Shown in pieces: positions 1 through 8,482 of a DNA stretch of 64,000 nt. The stretch is from Lysobacter sp. MMG2 (GTDB taxonomy: Bacteria > Pseudomonadota > Gammaproteobacteria > Xanthomonadales > Xanthomonadaceae). The notes under the pieces were generated by a model. That model was not told the DNA's origin, made no database searches, and was given only the letters and a program-made list of their open reading frames with translations. How positions within the stretch are numbered: the first letter of the stretch is position 1; every line of letters begins with the position of its first letter. The DNA lies in NCBI RefSeq assembly GCF_016735495.2, contig NZ_JAERQY020000002.1, positions 496,001 through 560,000 of the forward strand, given 5' to 3'. A program made the position numbers and the translations under genes.

Positions 1-2
1 GC

Positions 3-689
3 GTGGAAGTCACCTCGCGCCCGCCGCGCATCGCCTACCGCGAAACCGTCAGCGGCAAGGCCGAGGGCCATCATCGCCACAAGAAGCAGACCGGCGGCGC
101 GGGCCAGTTCGGCGAGGTGTTCCTGCGCATCGAACCGCTGCCGCGCGGCGGCGGCTTCGAGTTCGTCGACGAAGTGAAGGGTGGCACCATCCCCGGCCAG
201 TTCATGCCGGCGGTGGAGAAAGGCGTGCGCCAGGTGCTGCGCAGCGGCGCGGTGGCCGGCTATCCGATCCAGGACGTGCGCGTGGTCGTCTACGACGGCA
301 AGCATCATCCGGTGGACAGCAAGGAAGTGGCGTTCGTCGCGGCGGGCAAGAAGGCGTTCCTCGATGCGATCGGCAAGGCGCGGCCGCAGGTGCTGGAGCC
401 GATCGTCGAGCTGGAAGTCAGCGCGCCGGAGCAGCACATGGGCGACGTCAGCGGCGGGCTGGCCAGCAAGCGCGCGCGCATCAGCGGTACCGACAGCGTG
501 CGCGGAAGCGAGATCGTGGTGAAGGCGCATGTCCCGCTGTCGGAGCTGGAAGGCTACGCGGCCGAACTCAAATCGGTGACCGCCGGACGCGGCCGGTATT
601 CGCTGGATTTCAGCCACTACGAGCCCGTTCCGGCCAACGTGCAGCAAAAGCTCGTGGAGGCCTACAAGCCGCGGCACGACGAGGACTGA
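3..689 (+). CDS. fusA: elongation factor G-like GTPase, C-terminal part (5' truncated by window)
   Basis: This is the last 228 codons of an EF-G-family translational GTPase; the G domain and domains II-III lie before the window. The visible part holds domain IV (KKQTGGAGQFGEV near the start, then the VDSKEVAF segment) and domain V (GGLASKRARISGTD, GRGRYSLDFSHYEP). The RHKKQTGGAGQ and DGKHHPVDSKEVAF spellings resemble the second, EF-G-like (EF-G2) subfamily more than canonical FusA, so it may be an accessory EF-G rather than the main translocase. No str-operon neighbours (rpsL, rpsG, tufA) follow, which fits that reading. The frame is open from the window edge to TGA at 687-689. Confidence 0.85.
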   Translation: MEVTSRPPRIAYRETVSGKAEGHHRHKKQTGGAGQFGEVFLRIEPLPRGGGFEFVDEVKGGTIPGQFMPAVEKGVRQVLRSGAVAGYPIQDVRVVVYDGKHHPVDSKEVAFVAAGKKAFLDAIGKARPQVLEPIVELEVSAPEQHMGDVSGGLASKRARISGTDSVRGSEIVVKAHVPLSELEGYAAELKSVTAGRGRYSLDFSHYEPVPANVQQKLVEAYKPRHDED

Positions 690-779
690 GCGCGTTCGAC
701 GCCGGCACCGCGGACAACGCGATGCCGGCTTCACGCGGTTGTGGCCACTCTGTGCGCTCCGCCCCCGGGGAACGCGCCG

Positions 780-2021
780 ATGCGACCGTCACGAAGCGTG
801 CTGCAGACCGTGCTCGTCGTTGGCCTTGGCATGAGCCTGGGCCTGTTCGCCGCCGCCCCGGCATGGACGCAGACCGCCGCGAGCGCCACCCGCTCGATCC
901 CGGCCTTCCCCCGCCCTGCGGGATTTCCCGACCCCGCTCGGCGCGTGATCTACGCATATGCCGACGAAGCGCCGCCGATGATGGTGCGCACCGGGCCCAA
1001 CACTCTCGAACCGCTGTACCGACGCAGCGGCGACGGCTTCACGCCCGTACGCGCGGCGGGCTATCGCATCGCGATGACCTCATGTCCGTCGATCACCACC
1101 GGCGGCGATTTCCGCACGCGCATGATCGACCTGGCCGCCGCCGAATGGGCCTACTTCGGCCTGCCCGTGCTGGACATGGCGGTGGAGCCGGCGGCGATCG
1201 TGCCGCGCGTACCGCAGCCGTCCGGCGTGGTCGAGATCATCTCTCCGCAACGCAACGCGTCCATCGGCGACCGCGTGCTGCGCCAGGCGCCGCGACTGGG
1301 CCTGATGGAGGACGACCTTGCGGTCGAGGCCGCGATCGCCGGGTACTGGGCCGCCACCGGCAACGAGGAAGCGATGCGCGTGCAGAGCATCGTCAACTAC
1401 GGCTGGCACGAAGCGGGCTGGGCGATGCCGTGGTCGGCGGCGTTCATATCGTGGCTGGCCTGCGAAGCGGGACTGACGACCGACCAGTTCCGTCGCAGCG
1501 GCGGCCACATCGATTACGTGCGCGCGGCGGTACGCGCGCGCGATGGGCAGGATCCCGGCCATCTGTTCGTCGCCTACGATCTCAAGGAAGCAACACCGGA
1601 GGCGGGCGACCTGCTGTGCACCGCGCGCGGCGAGAGTTCCTTCGCCTCCATCGCCGACATCCGTTCCGGAAACAGTCCGTCCACCGCGCTGCATTGCGAC
1701 CTGGTGGTGAAGACCGACGCCAAGCGCAACCGGCTCTATGCGATCGGCGGCAACGTCAACCACTCGGTCACGCTGTCGGTGATCGCCACCGACACGAAGG
1801 GCCGTCCGCTCACCGACCAGGACATCATCGGCGCGCACCGCTGGTTCGCGGTGCTCAAACCGCGCGCCGGCGGCAAGCTGGCGCACGACCTGGACGGCAC
1901 GCCGACGGTGCAGATGCTCTATCGCGATTACGCCCGTTACGCCGCCGGCCGCCGCGCGCCGCCGCCCGTGCCGGTGCGGGCGCGCGACGTGCGGGCCAAG
2001 ACCGATGCCGCGTCGCCGTGA
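780..2021 (+). CDS. exported DUF2272 domain protein
   Basis: The product is 413 aa with an N-terminal signal peptide (MRPSRS, a hydrophobic VLVVGLGMSLGLFAAA core, cleavage near APAWTQT). An in-frame start at 741 is possible, but 780 puts the charged n-region directly before the hydrophobic core. The C-terminal half (roughly residues 190-370) matches the DUF2272 pattern: YGWHEAGWAMPWSAAFISW, then CEAGL and GDLLCTAR. The WSAAFISW segment and conserved Cys resemble CHAP/NlpC-like amidase folds, so a periplasmic peptidase or amidase activity is possible but unproven. It has its own 90-bp upstream gap and no obvious operon partner. Confidence 0.7.
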   Translation: MRPSRSVLQTVLVVGLGMSLGLFAAAPAWTQTAASATRSIPAFPRPAGFPDPARRVIYAYADEAPPMMVRTGPNTLEPLYRRSGDGFTPVRAAGYRIAMTSCPSITTGGDFRTRMIDLAAAEWAYFGLPVLDMAVEPAAIVPRVPQPSGVVEIISPQRNASIGDRVLRQAPRLGLMEDDLAVEAAIAGYWAATGNEEAMRVQSIVNYGWHEAGWAMPWSAAFISWLACEAGLTTDQFRRSGGHIDYVRAAVRARDGQDPGHLFVAYDLKEATPEAGDLLCTARGESSFASIADIRSGNSPSTALHCDLVVKTDAKRNRLYAIGGNVNHSVTLSVIATDTKGRPLTDQDIIGAHRWFAVLKPRAGGKLAHDLDGTPTVQMLYRDYARYAAGRRAPPPVPVRARDVRAKTDAASP

Positions 2022-2122
2022 GGGCGCCAACGCGATGGAACGCTCCATCGCGTGCAGGCGCGTCGCGTGAAGCGATGCCGCGCGCATAGTCTGTCGTACT
2101 CCGATCACCGTCCACGCCCGCC

Positions 2123-2761
2123 ATGGCCCTGTTCGACCTGCAAACGCTGCTGACCTACCTGGCCGCCGCCGTGGTGCTGGTGATCCTGCCCGGCCCGGGC
2201 ACGGCGTGGATCGTCGGGCAGAGCCTGGCCGGCGGGACGCGGCGCGGACTGCAGGCCGGCCTTGGACTGGAAACGGCGACGCTGCTGCATGCGGTTGCTG
2301 CGGGCCTGGGCCTGTCGGCCCTGCTGGCGACCTCGGCCGTGGCCTTCGAATTCGTGAAGTACCTCGGCGCCGCCTACCTGATCTGGCTCGGCATCAAGGC
2401 CTGGCGCAACGGCGAGACCGCCGGCCCGCAGGCCGAAGCCGAAGGCGCGAAGCCGCGCGTCTCCGGCCGCAGTGTCTACCTGCGTTCGGTGGTGACCGGC
2501 GTGCTCAATCCGAAGGTGGCGCTGTTCTTCCTGGCCTTCCTGCCGCAGTTCGTCCACCCCGAGCGCGGCTGGGTGTGGCTGCAGTTCCTGCTGCTCGGCG
2601 CGTTGCTCGCGGTGGTGGGTTTCTGCAACGACGTGATCCTGAGTTTCGCCGCCGGGCGCTTCAGCCGACGCATGGCCGGCGGCGGGCGTTGGACGCAGCG
2701 CGTCACCGGCACCCTCTTCATCGGACTGGGTCTGCGCCTGGCGATGCAGCAACGCGCGTGA
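2123..2761 (+). CDS. LysE/RhtB family amino-acid exporter
   Basis: This 212-aa protein has about six hydrophobic segments and no signal peptide, the size and topology of LysE/RhtB exporters, which efflux amino acids or related metabolites across the inner membrane. Diagnostic features are the conserved VILPGPGTAWIV near residues 18-30, the FVKYLGAAYLIWLGIKAWR segment around residues 77-95, and LNPKVALFFLAFLPQFV in the second half. The family annotation is firm; the substrate (threonine, homoserine, lysine or other) cannot be read from the sequence. The ATG at 2123 lies 101 bases after the preceding gene, so it is probably transcribed on its own. Confidence 0.85.
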   Translation: MALFDLQTLLTYLAAAVVLVILPGPGTAWIVGQSLAGGTRRGLQAGLGLETATLLHAVAAGLGLSALLATSAVAFEFVKYLGAAYLIWLGIKAWRNGETAGPQAEAEGAKPRVSGRSVYLRSVVTGVLNPKVALFFLAFLPQFVHPERGWVWLQFLLLGALLAVVGFCNDVILSFAAGRFSRRMAGGGRWTQRVTGTLFIGLGLRLAMQQRA

Positions 2762-2883
2762 ACGACCGCCGGTCGGCTCGTCACCCGGCGTGGACGGGAC
2801 GGCGATAGCATCGATGCGTGTGGGGTCGTGTGGTGTTGTTCATGCGGCGCGGGTATCGTCCCGGCAAACCCGTGGAGCCCGAG

Positions 2884-3444
2884 ATGTACCCGCGCCGCTA
2901 TCTCCAGATCGCCTTCGTTGCCGCCTTCACCCTGCTGCTCGCCGCCTGTTCGACACTGGGCGCCATGCTCGGCGATGAAGTGCGTTTCACGCCGATGCAG
3001 TTGCAGCACTCGCTCGACCGCAACTTCCCCAAGCATTACGACAAGCTCGGCGGCCTCGTCTCGCTGACGCTGATGAACCCGCGCCTGACGATCCCGCAGG
3101 ATCAGAACCGCCTGCGCGTGGATTTCGACCTGGGCCTGGGTGCGCTGGGCAGCGACAGCAGCAAGCCGGCCGGCCATTTCGCCCTGACCAGCGCGCTGCG
3201 CTACGACCCGACCACGCGCGGCCTGCACCTGCAGGATCCGCGCATCGAGCAGGTCGACGTGCCCACGCTCGGCGGCGCCATGAACGGCAGCGCGCGCGCC
3301 CTGCTCAACTCCTGGCTGGCCGGTTACGCGCGCGAGGAACCCGTCTACCGCTTCGACAACAGCCTGCTGGACCGGCTGGGCTCGCGCCGCATCGGCACGA
3401 CCGCCATCGAGAACGGCGGCGTGGTCGTCCATCTGGATCAATGA
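2884..3444 (+). CDS. DUF1439 lipoprotein
   Basis: The 186-aa product begins MYPRRYLQIAFV and has a lipobox LLAAC around residues 18-22, so it should be lipid-anchored after signal peptidase II cleavage. An upstream in-frame start at 2818 would bury the signal peptide behind 22 residues and is less likely. The mature part matches the DUF1439 (YceB-like) family: MQLQHSLDRNFPKHY followed by beta-rich sequence of LBP/BPI-like character. The function of the family is unknown. Its stop overlaps the start of the next lipoprotein gene by the ATGA arrangement, so the two are translationally coupled. Confidence 0.7.
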   Translation: MYPRRYLQIAFVAAFTLLLAACSTLGAMLGDEVRFTPMQLQHSLDRNFPKHYDKLGGLVSLTLMNPRLTIPQDQNRLRVDFDLGLGALGSDSSKPAGHFALTSALRYDPTTRGLHLQDPRIEQVDVPTLGGAMNGSARALLNSWLAGYAREEPVYRFDNSLLDRLGSRRIGTTAIENGGVVVHLDQ

Positions 3445-4127
3445 CGATGCCCGCGCTGCGCCACGCCGTTCTCCTGTTCGTGCTCGCGCTGCCCGCGTGC
3501 GGCGGCGACAAGCCCGGCGCCGCCGGGCGTTCCGGCGGTGACGCCGAAGCCCTGCCCGCCCCGGCCGGTGCGCGCGGCAGCGTGACCGGCATGCCCGACC
3601 AGCCGGGCCCCGGTCAGATCGGCCCGCCGCAACCGGCCGATGCAGTCGCGCTCGATGCCGAAGGCAATCCGATCCTGCCCGCCGACGGCACCGTCACGGG
3701 CACGGAAACACCGGTGGATCCCACTGCGCCCGTGATCGATCCCGCAACCGCCGAGCCGACGCCGCAGGACGCCGTCGCGGTCATTCGCGACTACTACGCC
3801 GCGATCAACCGCCGCGACTTCGCGCAGGCCCATGCGCTGTGGTCCGACGGCGGCCGCGCCAGCAAACAGACGCTGGAGCAGTTCGCCGCGGGATTCGCCG
3901 ACACGACGGGCGTATCGGTGGAAATCATGCCGCCCGGGCAGGTGGATGCCGCCGCCGGTTCGCGCTACATCGAAGTGCCGGTCGCGCTGACCGCCACGCA
4001 TGCGGACGGTCGCCAGCAGCGCTTCGTCGGCGCGTACACGCTGCGCCGCGCGGTCGTGGATGGCGCGAGCGCGGACCAGCGAGCCTGGCGCATCGGCACG
4101 GCCGACATCCGCGAAGTGGCCCAGTGA
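3441..4127 (+). CDS. putative lipoprotein of unknown function
   Basis: This 228-aa protein starts MTMPALRHAVLLFVLALPACGG, a classic lipoprotein signal with lipobox LPAC at about residues 17-20. A Gly/Pro/Ala-rich linker (about residues 21-105) leads into a folded domain with AVAVIRDYYAAINRRDFAQAHALW, which is typical of NTF2-like/SnoaL-type folds. No catalytic motif is evident. The ATG overlaps the stop of the DUF1439 lipoprotein gene, so the two probably form an envelope operon; the PIN-domain gene begins one base after its stop. I do not recognise a named family for the whole protein. Confidence 0.65.
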   Translation: MTMPALRHAVLLFVLALPACGGDKPGAAGRSGGDAEALPAPAGARGSVTGMPDQPGPGQIGPPQPADAVALDAEGNPILPADGTVTGTETPVDPTAPVIDPATAEPTPQDAVAVIRDYYAAINRRDFAQAHALWSDGGRASKQTLEQFAAGFADTTGVSVEIMPPGQVDAAAGSRYIEVPVALTATHADGRQQRFVGAYTLRRAVVDGASADQRAWRIGTADIREVAQ

Positions 4128-4128
4128 C

Positions 4129-4587
4129 GTGAACACCGCGCACGGCGATGCGCCGCCGCGCATCGTGCTCGACACGAATGTCTGCCTGGACCTGTTCGTG
4201 TTCGGCGATCCCGCGGTGTCGGTACTGCGCGATGCGCTTTCCGCCGGCGATGTCGTCGCGGTGAGCAGCGCGGCGTGTCGCGAAGAATGGGAACGCGTGC
4301 TGTCGTACCCGGCGCTGCGGCTGGACGAAGCCGCGCGTGCGTCCCGGCTCGCGGCCTACGACTCGGCGATGGCGAGCGTGTTTGGCGTCGTGCAGGTGAC
4401 GCGACCCCTGCCGCGATGCCGCGACGCGGACGATCAGAAATTCCTTGAGCTGGCGGCCGCCGCCTCGGCGCGCTGGCTGCTGTCGCGCGATGACGAACTG
4501 CTGCGTCTGGCGAAGCGGACAAGGCGCGAGGGGTTGTTCGAGATCCTTGCGCCCGGGGAATGGGTCGGAGCGTGGGCGGGTCGCTGA
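4129..4587 (+). CDS. PIN-domain putative ribonuclease (orphan toxin-like)
   Basis: The 152-aa product has the PIN-domain layout: an N-terminal IVLDTNVCLDLF with the first metal-binding Asp (D15), then a C-terminal DADDQKFLELAAAASARWLLSRDDELL carrying the other acidic residues. It resembles the COG1569/TIGR00305 type of stand-alone PIN proteins, presumed metal-dependent RNases. The GTG start at 4129 is one base past the preceding stop. The frame runs open upstream to 4000, but that would overlap the lipoprotein gene by over 120 bases. No antitoxin gene lies beside it, so it should be treated as an orphan PIN protein rather than a proven toxin-antitoxin module. Confidence 0.7.
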   Translation: MNTAHGDAPPRIVLDTNVCLDLFVFGDPAVSVLRDALSAGDVVAVSSAACREEWERVLSYPALRLDEAARASRLAAYDSAMASVFGVVQVTRPLPRCRDADDQKFLELAAAASARWLLSRDDELLRLAKRTRREGLFEILAPGEWVGAWAGR

Positions 4588-4632
4588 CGGATACGCTCGC
4601 GCTCATGCTGTCATGACAGAAGGCTGGGGCTC

Positions 4633-4790
4633 TTGGGCCGCCGAACGGCGGCACTATCCAGGCCTGCGCGGCATCATGCTCGACACAGGCTTTCGTTTCG
4701 GCAAGTTGGATCCCCGCCTTCGCGGGGATGACGGCATCGCGTCGGAACCTTCGAGGACCTGGGTCCCGGCCTTCGCCGGGATGACGGCGT
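4633..4790. repeat. composite REP-like element, copy 1
   Basis: It has three blocks in order: a block with GGCCGCCGAACGGCGGC followed by ACTATCCAGGCCTG (about 4635-4668), a hairpin ATCCCCGC/GCGGGGAT at 4710-4729, and a second, weaker hairpin around GGTCCCGGCCTTCGCCGGGA at 4762-4781. The same three blocks recur in the same order at 8271-8427. It fills most of the 257-bp gap between two convergent genes, where paired hairpins may also act as a bidirectional terminator. It looks like a REPIN-type non-autonomous element; no transposase is present in the window. Confidence 0.75.
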
Positions 4791-4844
4791 TGCACGCGCA
4801 ATGCAGGACACTGCGCGATGCGAGGCTATCCACACCCCGCCCCA

Positions 4845-7067
4845 TCACAACTCGAAGCGATAACTCAACTTCACCAGCAGCTGCTCGTCGTCGCGCAGAT
4901 CGAAGCTGTCGCGCACCAGGTCGCTCGCGCTTTCCGTGAAGGGATCCTGCTGGTAACCGCCGCGCCCGTAGACGACGTACAGGTACGACAGCGGCGCCAG
5001 TTCGTAGCGATAGCGCACCTGGAAGCCCAGGTTGCGCACGCTGAAATCCTCGACGACATCGTCCGACGCGATCGCCGCGCCGCTCGGTGCGATCCGGTAG
5101 GCCTGCTCGATCCCCGCGTCCAGGCCGATCGCCTGCAGCTTCACGCGCAGCTCCTGCTTGTTGGTGATCGTCCAGTCCAGGCCGGCGTCGATCTGCAGCA
5201 TCTTCTCGTCGAACTCGCCGATCAGGTTGTCTTCCTGCCAGACCAGCCAGCTGGGAATGCGTTCGTAGAAGCCGCCCAGGTACACGCTGAAGGCGTCGCT
5301 GATGAAGTACGTCGGCTGCACGCGCAGGTTGTAACCGACCTTGTCGTTGCCGGCCAGGCCGCCGCTGAACACCTCCGATTCCATCTCCCAGCCCCAGTCG
5401 CCCTTGCGCGGGCGCTCGTACTCGAAGTAGGTGTTGAAGTTCGTCGGCTTGTTCACCACGCCGTTGCCGCGCGTGAGCAGGTCGTCCACGCCGGAGCTGT
5501 TGATGTTGATCTGCGCGTACTCGTAGCTGCCGTCGCGCACGTTGCCTTCGCGGCTGATGCGCAGCTGCCGCTGCAGGCGGTCGCCGTGATCGTTGTCCGT
5601 ACCGCTGATGCGGAAACGCCAGTCCTTGGCGGAGTAGCGCGACTCCTTCGGCAGATCGGTGAAGCGGCGCTTCACCTCCCAGTTGAGGTAATTGGTGCTG
5701 GCGCGCTGCAGGTAGCCGAAGTCGTTGATCTCCAGGTCGTTGCCAAAATGCATCGCCAGCCACTGTTGGCGCCAACCGTGGTCCATCTCGTAGTTGACCC
5801 ACATCGTCGCGCCGGTGTCGTCGGTGGTGCGGCCGAACTCGTCGATCTGGCTGCCGATCAGGCGTGTTTCCACGCTTACGCGCGCCGTCGGCCGCCAGTT
5901 GTGGTCCACGCCCATCACGGCGGCCGTGCGATCCAGGAACGGGCGATCGACGTAGGTGAGCATCGCGCCCAGGTTCTGCTTGGGCATGTCGCGCACCACG
6001 CGCACGGCGCCGAACGTGCGACCCACTTCATCGGCCTCGTCGGCGGCGAAGATGCCGTACTTGGTCGCGCCGACGCTGCCGTTGAGCTTCACCGCCGCGG
6101 TGATGTCGCCGGCGCCGTTGCCGTCGTCGGCCGGACCGCCCACGCGACGCGTGTAAAGCAGCTGGCTGTAGTCCGAGGGCGTGGTGAACTCGAAGATGCC
6201 CTGGTTCTCGGTGAAGAACGGGCGCTTGTCGCTGATGAAGATTTCGGTGGCGTCGAAGTTGACGACCAGGTCGTCGCTTTCGACCTGGCCGAAATCGGGG
6301 TTCACCGTCGCCGACAGCTGGAACTGGCCGTTGGGCTTCCAGAACAGGTCGGCGCCGCCGTCGAAGTCGCTGGAGCCGTTGACGTTGTCGTACAGGCCGG
6401 AGACGTAGGGCGTGATCGCCAGCAGCGACTGGCTGTACTGCGGCATCTCCACCGGCGCGAAGTCGGACAGGTAGCGCGGGCGTGCGAAGCTCGCGCCCGG
6501 CCACGCGGAACGTTCGCCGGTCGAGCCGATCACGCGGTCCAGGTAGACCTTCACCGTGCGCTTGCCGTCGCGGCCTTCGCGCATCGGCGCGATGTACCAC
6601 GGAATCAGGATCTCCACCGACCAGCCGGTGTCGTCCTCGCTTACGGCATGGCGCCAGTTGCCGTCCCAGTCGTCGTTGAACTGGTTTTCGTTGGTCACCA
6701 CCGCGTCGGCGATGCCGTCGGTGGAGGAGATGGTGAAGTTGTAGCCGGTGCGCCCGTCGCCGTCGTAGTCGACGACGAGGTTGACGCGGTCCACCTGCTC
6801 CTCGAAGTCACGCTGCACGCGTTGGCGCGTGCGCGTTTCCAGCGGCTGTGTCGCGCGGTACGCGACCGCCAGGCCTTCGGGCGTGGCGAGGATCCAGGCT
6901 TCGGTGGGCAGCGAGGCCGGCTCCAGCGACAGCGGCTGGACCTTGCGGAAGTCGGTGATGTGGCGCGCGCCCTGCCATTCGGCGGGGTCGATGCGGCCAT
7001 CGATCTCCACCGCGAAGGTGGGCGTGGAAAGTGCGGCCAGCAGGGCCAGGAGCAGCGGTGCGCGCAT
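4845..7067 (-). CDS. DUF5916 outer-membrane protein with N-terminal CBM9-like domain
   Basis: The 740-aa protein has a signal peptide (MRAPLLLALLAALSTPTFA), then a carbohydrate-binding family-9/DOMON-like domain at about residues 20-200 (VEIDGRIDPAEWQGA, WRHAVSEDDTGWSVEILIPW). The remainder is a DUF5916 domain rich in alternating beta-strand pattern and ending in an aromatic-poor FEL terminus (YRFEL), as expected for an outer-membrane barrel. A longer in-frame start at 7190 adds 41 residues before the signal peptide and is rejected. Related proteins are common in Xanthomonadaceae and Bacteroidetes; the ligand is unknown. It lies 239 bp downstream of the SDR gene on the same strand, a gap in which I see nothing. 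Confidence 0.75.
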   Translation of the reverse strand: MRAPLLLALLAALSTPTFAVEIDGRIDPAEWQGARHITDFRKVQPLSLEPASLPTEAWILATPEGLAVAYRATQPLETRTRQRVQRDFEEQVDRVNLVVDYDGDGRTGYNFTISSTDGIADAVVTNENQFNDDWDGNWRHAVSEDDTGWSVEILIPWYIAPMREGRDGKRTVKVYLDRVIGSTGERSAWPGASFARPRYLSDFAPVEMPQYSQSLLAITPYVSGLYDNVNGSSDFDGGADLFWKPNGQFQLSATVNPDFGQVESDDLVVNFDATEIFISDKRPFFTENQGIFEFTTPSDYSQLLYTRRVGGPADDGNGAGDITAAVKLNGSVGATKYGIFAADEADEVGRTFGAVRVVRDMPKQNLGAMLTYVDRPFLDRTAAVMGVDHNWRPTARVSVETRLIGSQIDEFGRTTDDTGATMWVNYEMDHGWRQQWLAMHFGNDLEINDFGYLQRASTNYLNWEVKRRFTDLPKESRYSAKDWRFRISGTDNDHGDRLQRQLRISREGNVRDGSYEYAQININSSGVDDLLTRGNGVVNKPTNFNTYFEYERPRKGDWGWEMESEVFSGGLAGNDKVGYNLRVQPTYFISDAFSVYLGGFYERIPSWLVWQEDNLIGEFDEKMLQIDAGLDWTITNKQELRVKLQAIGLDAGIEQAYRIAPSGAAIASDDVVEDFSVRNLGFQVRYRYELAPLSYLYVVYGRGGYQQDPFTESASDLVRDSFDLRDDEQLLVKLSYRFEL

Positions 7068-7306
7068 GCGGTCGGGGGTCGTCGCGGTCCATGTGGCCAG
7101 CCGGCGCGCTCCCGGCACCGCGTTAGCGGGTCGCCGGCCGGCGTTCCGTGCTGGAGGTTCAGCTTCATGCTGGCCCGCGCACGTCACCATGCCGGGCGAC
7201 GCGCAGACTAGCGGGCGGAGCGCACGCTACGCAGTGGCGTGAGTCATGGCAACCCTTTCGCTCCGCGGTGCATCACGACAGTACGGACCCGTCGCGCGTG
7301 GGACCG

Positions 7307-8119
7307 TTACTGCATGTGCCAGCCGTGGCTGACGACGAAGCTCTGGCCGGTGAATGCGGCGGTCGGGAATTCGGCGAGGAAGCGCACCGTGCGGGCCACG
7401 TCCTCCACGGTGGTGAAGATGCCGTCGACCGTGTTGCCCAGCATCACCTTGCTGACGACGTCGGCCTCGCTGATGCCCAGCTCCCTGGCCTGCTCGGGAA
7501 TCTGCTTGTCCACCAGCGGCGTGCGCACGAAACCGGGGCAGACGACGTGGCTGCGCACGCCGTGCTTCGCCCCTTCCTTGGCGAGCGTGCGCGACAGCCC
7601 CAGCAGGCCGTGCTTGGCGGTCACGTAGGCCGACTTCAGAGGCGAAGCCAGGTGCGAGTGCACCGAGCCCATGTAGATGACGGTGCCGCCGCGGCTGCTG
7701 CCGTCGGGCTTCTTGCCGTACATGTGCGGCAGCACGGCTTTCGTGGTCAGGAAGGCGCCGTCGAGGTGGATCGCCAGCATCTTCTTCCAGTCGGCATGGG
7801 CGAACTGCTCGATGGGATTGACGATCTGGATGCCGGCATTGGAGACGAGGATGTCCACGCCGCCGAAAGCCTCCGTCGCGCGCGCCACGCCTTCGTTGAC
7901 GGCGGCTTCGTCGGTCACGTCCATGGCGACGCCCAGCGCCTTGCCGCCGGCCGCTTCGATCTCGCTGGCGACCGCCTGCGCGCCCTGCACGTTGAGGTCG
8001 GCGATCACCACATGCGCGCCGGCGCGGGCGAGTTCGAAGGCGATTTCCTTGCCGATGCCGCTGGCGGCACCGGTGATCAGCGCGGTCTGGCCTTCGAGGG
8101 CGCGGGGCTGGGGGCTCAT
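7307..8119 (-). CDS. SDR-family 3-hydroxybutyrate dehydrogenase
   Basis: This 270-aa classical short-chain dehydrogenase has the NAD-binding TGAASGIG at residues 16-23, NAG at 94-96, catalytic Ser152 (YMGSVHSH) and the YVTAK pair Tyr165/Lys169. The C-terminal region ([32 protein letters not shown]) is of the 3-hydroxybutyrate dehydrogenase type, which interconverts 3-hydroxybutyrate and acetoacetate with NAD. A good Shine-Dalgarno (AGGAGT) lies just upstream of the chosen ATG; an alternative start at 8200 lacks one and adds an Arg-rich stretch. Specificity for 3-hydroxybutyrate is inferred from overall likeness, so another hydroxyacyl substrate is possible. Confidence 0.75.
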   Translation of the reverse strand: MSPQPRALEGQTALITGAASGIGKEIAFELARAGAHVVIADLNVQGAQAVASEIEAAGGKALGVAMDVTDEAAVNEGVARATEAFGGVDILVSNAGIQIVNPIEQFAHADWKKMLAIHLDGAFLTTKAVLPHMYGKKPDGSSRGGTVIYMGSVHSHLASPLKSAYVTAKHGLLGLSRTLAKEGAKHGVRSHVVCPGFVRTPLVDKQIPEQARELGISEADVVSKVMLGNTVDGIFTTVEDVARTVRFLAEFPTAAFTGQSFVVSHGWHMQ

Positions 8120-8252
8120 GCGTGACTCCTGTGCGATGCGAACCGGAACGCGCTCGACGGCGCGCGACGCAGTGTGTCGGCGCCCGGCCGGCGCCGCCAT
8201 TGCCCGATGGTACGGGACGGGTATGACGCGGCGATTCGCTCTCAGCCGTCGT

Positions 8253-8427
8253 TCCCGCGAAGGCGGGGTCTGTTGGGCCGCCGAACGGCGGCACTATCCA
8301 GGCCTGTGCGATATCACGCTGGACTCATGCCGTCCCGCTTCCGAGCGTTGGATCCCCGCCTTCGCGGGGATGACGACACTGCCTAGGAGCGTTCGAACGC
8401 CCGGGTCCCGGCTTTCACCGGATGACG
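8253..8427. repeat. composite REP-like element, copy 2
   Basis: This occupies most of the 363-bp gap between the starts and ends of two minus-strand genes (8120-8482). It begins with a REP hairpin (TTCCCGCGAAGGCGGG, 8252-8267), then repeats the three-block array of the 4633-4790 copy: the ACTATCCAGGCCTG block at about 8273-8306, the ATCCCCGCCTTCGCGGGGAT hairpin at 8352-8371, and a weaker GGTCCCGGCTTTCACCGG block near 8404-8421. The blocks are conserved but the spacers differ, so the hairpins seem to be what is maintained. Confidence 0.75.
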
Positions 8428-8482
8428 GACGCGGCGACGTGCCGCGCTGACTGTCGTGCGTCGTGCCAGCGCGGCCCAGGCT

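Noticed and set aside
4000-4128. Upstream extension of the PIN-domain gene to an ATG at 4000
   Set aside because: It would overlap the lipoprotein gene by over 120 bases with Arg/Ser-rich shadow sequence; the GTG at 4129 fits the fold.
4818-7211. 797-aa plus-strand frame opposite the DUF5916 gene
   Set aside because: Low-complexity His/Val/Ala sequence without motifs, whereas the minus-strand product has a signal peptide and two domains.
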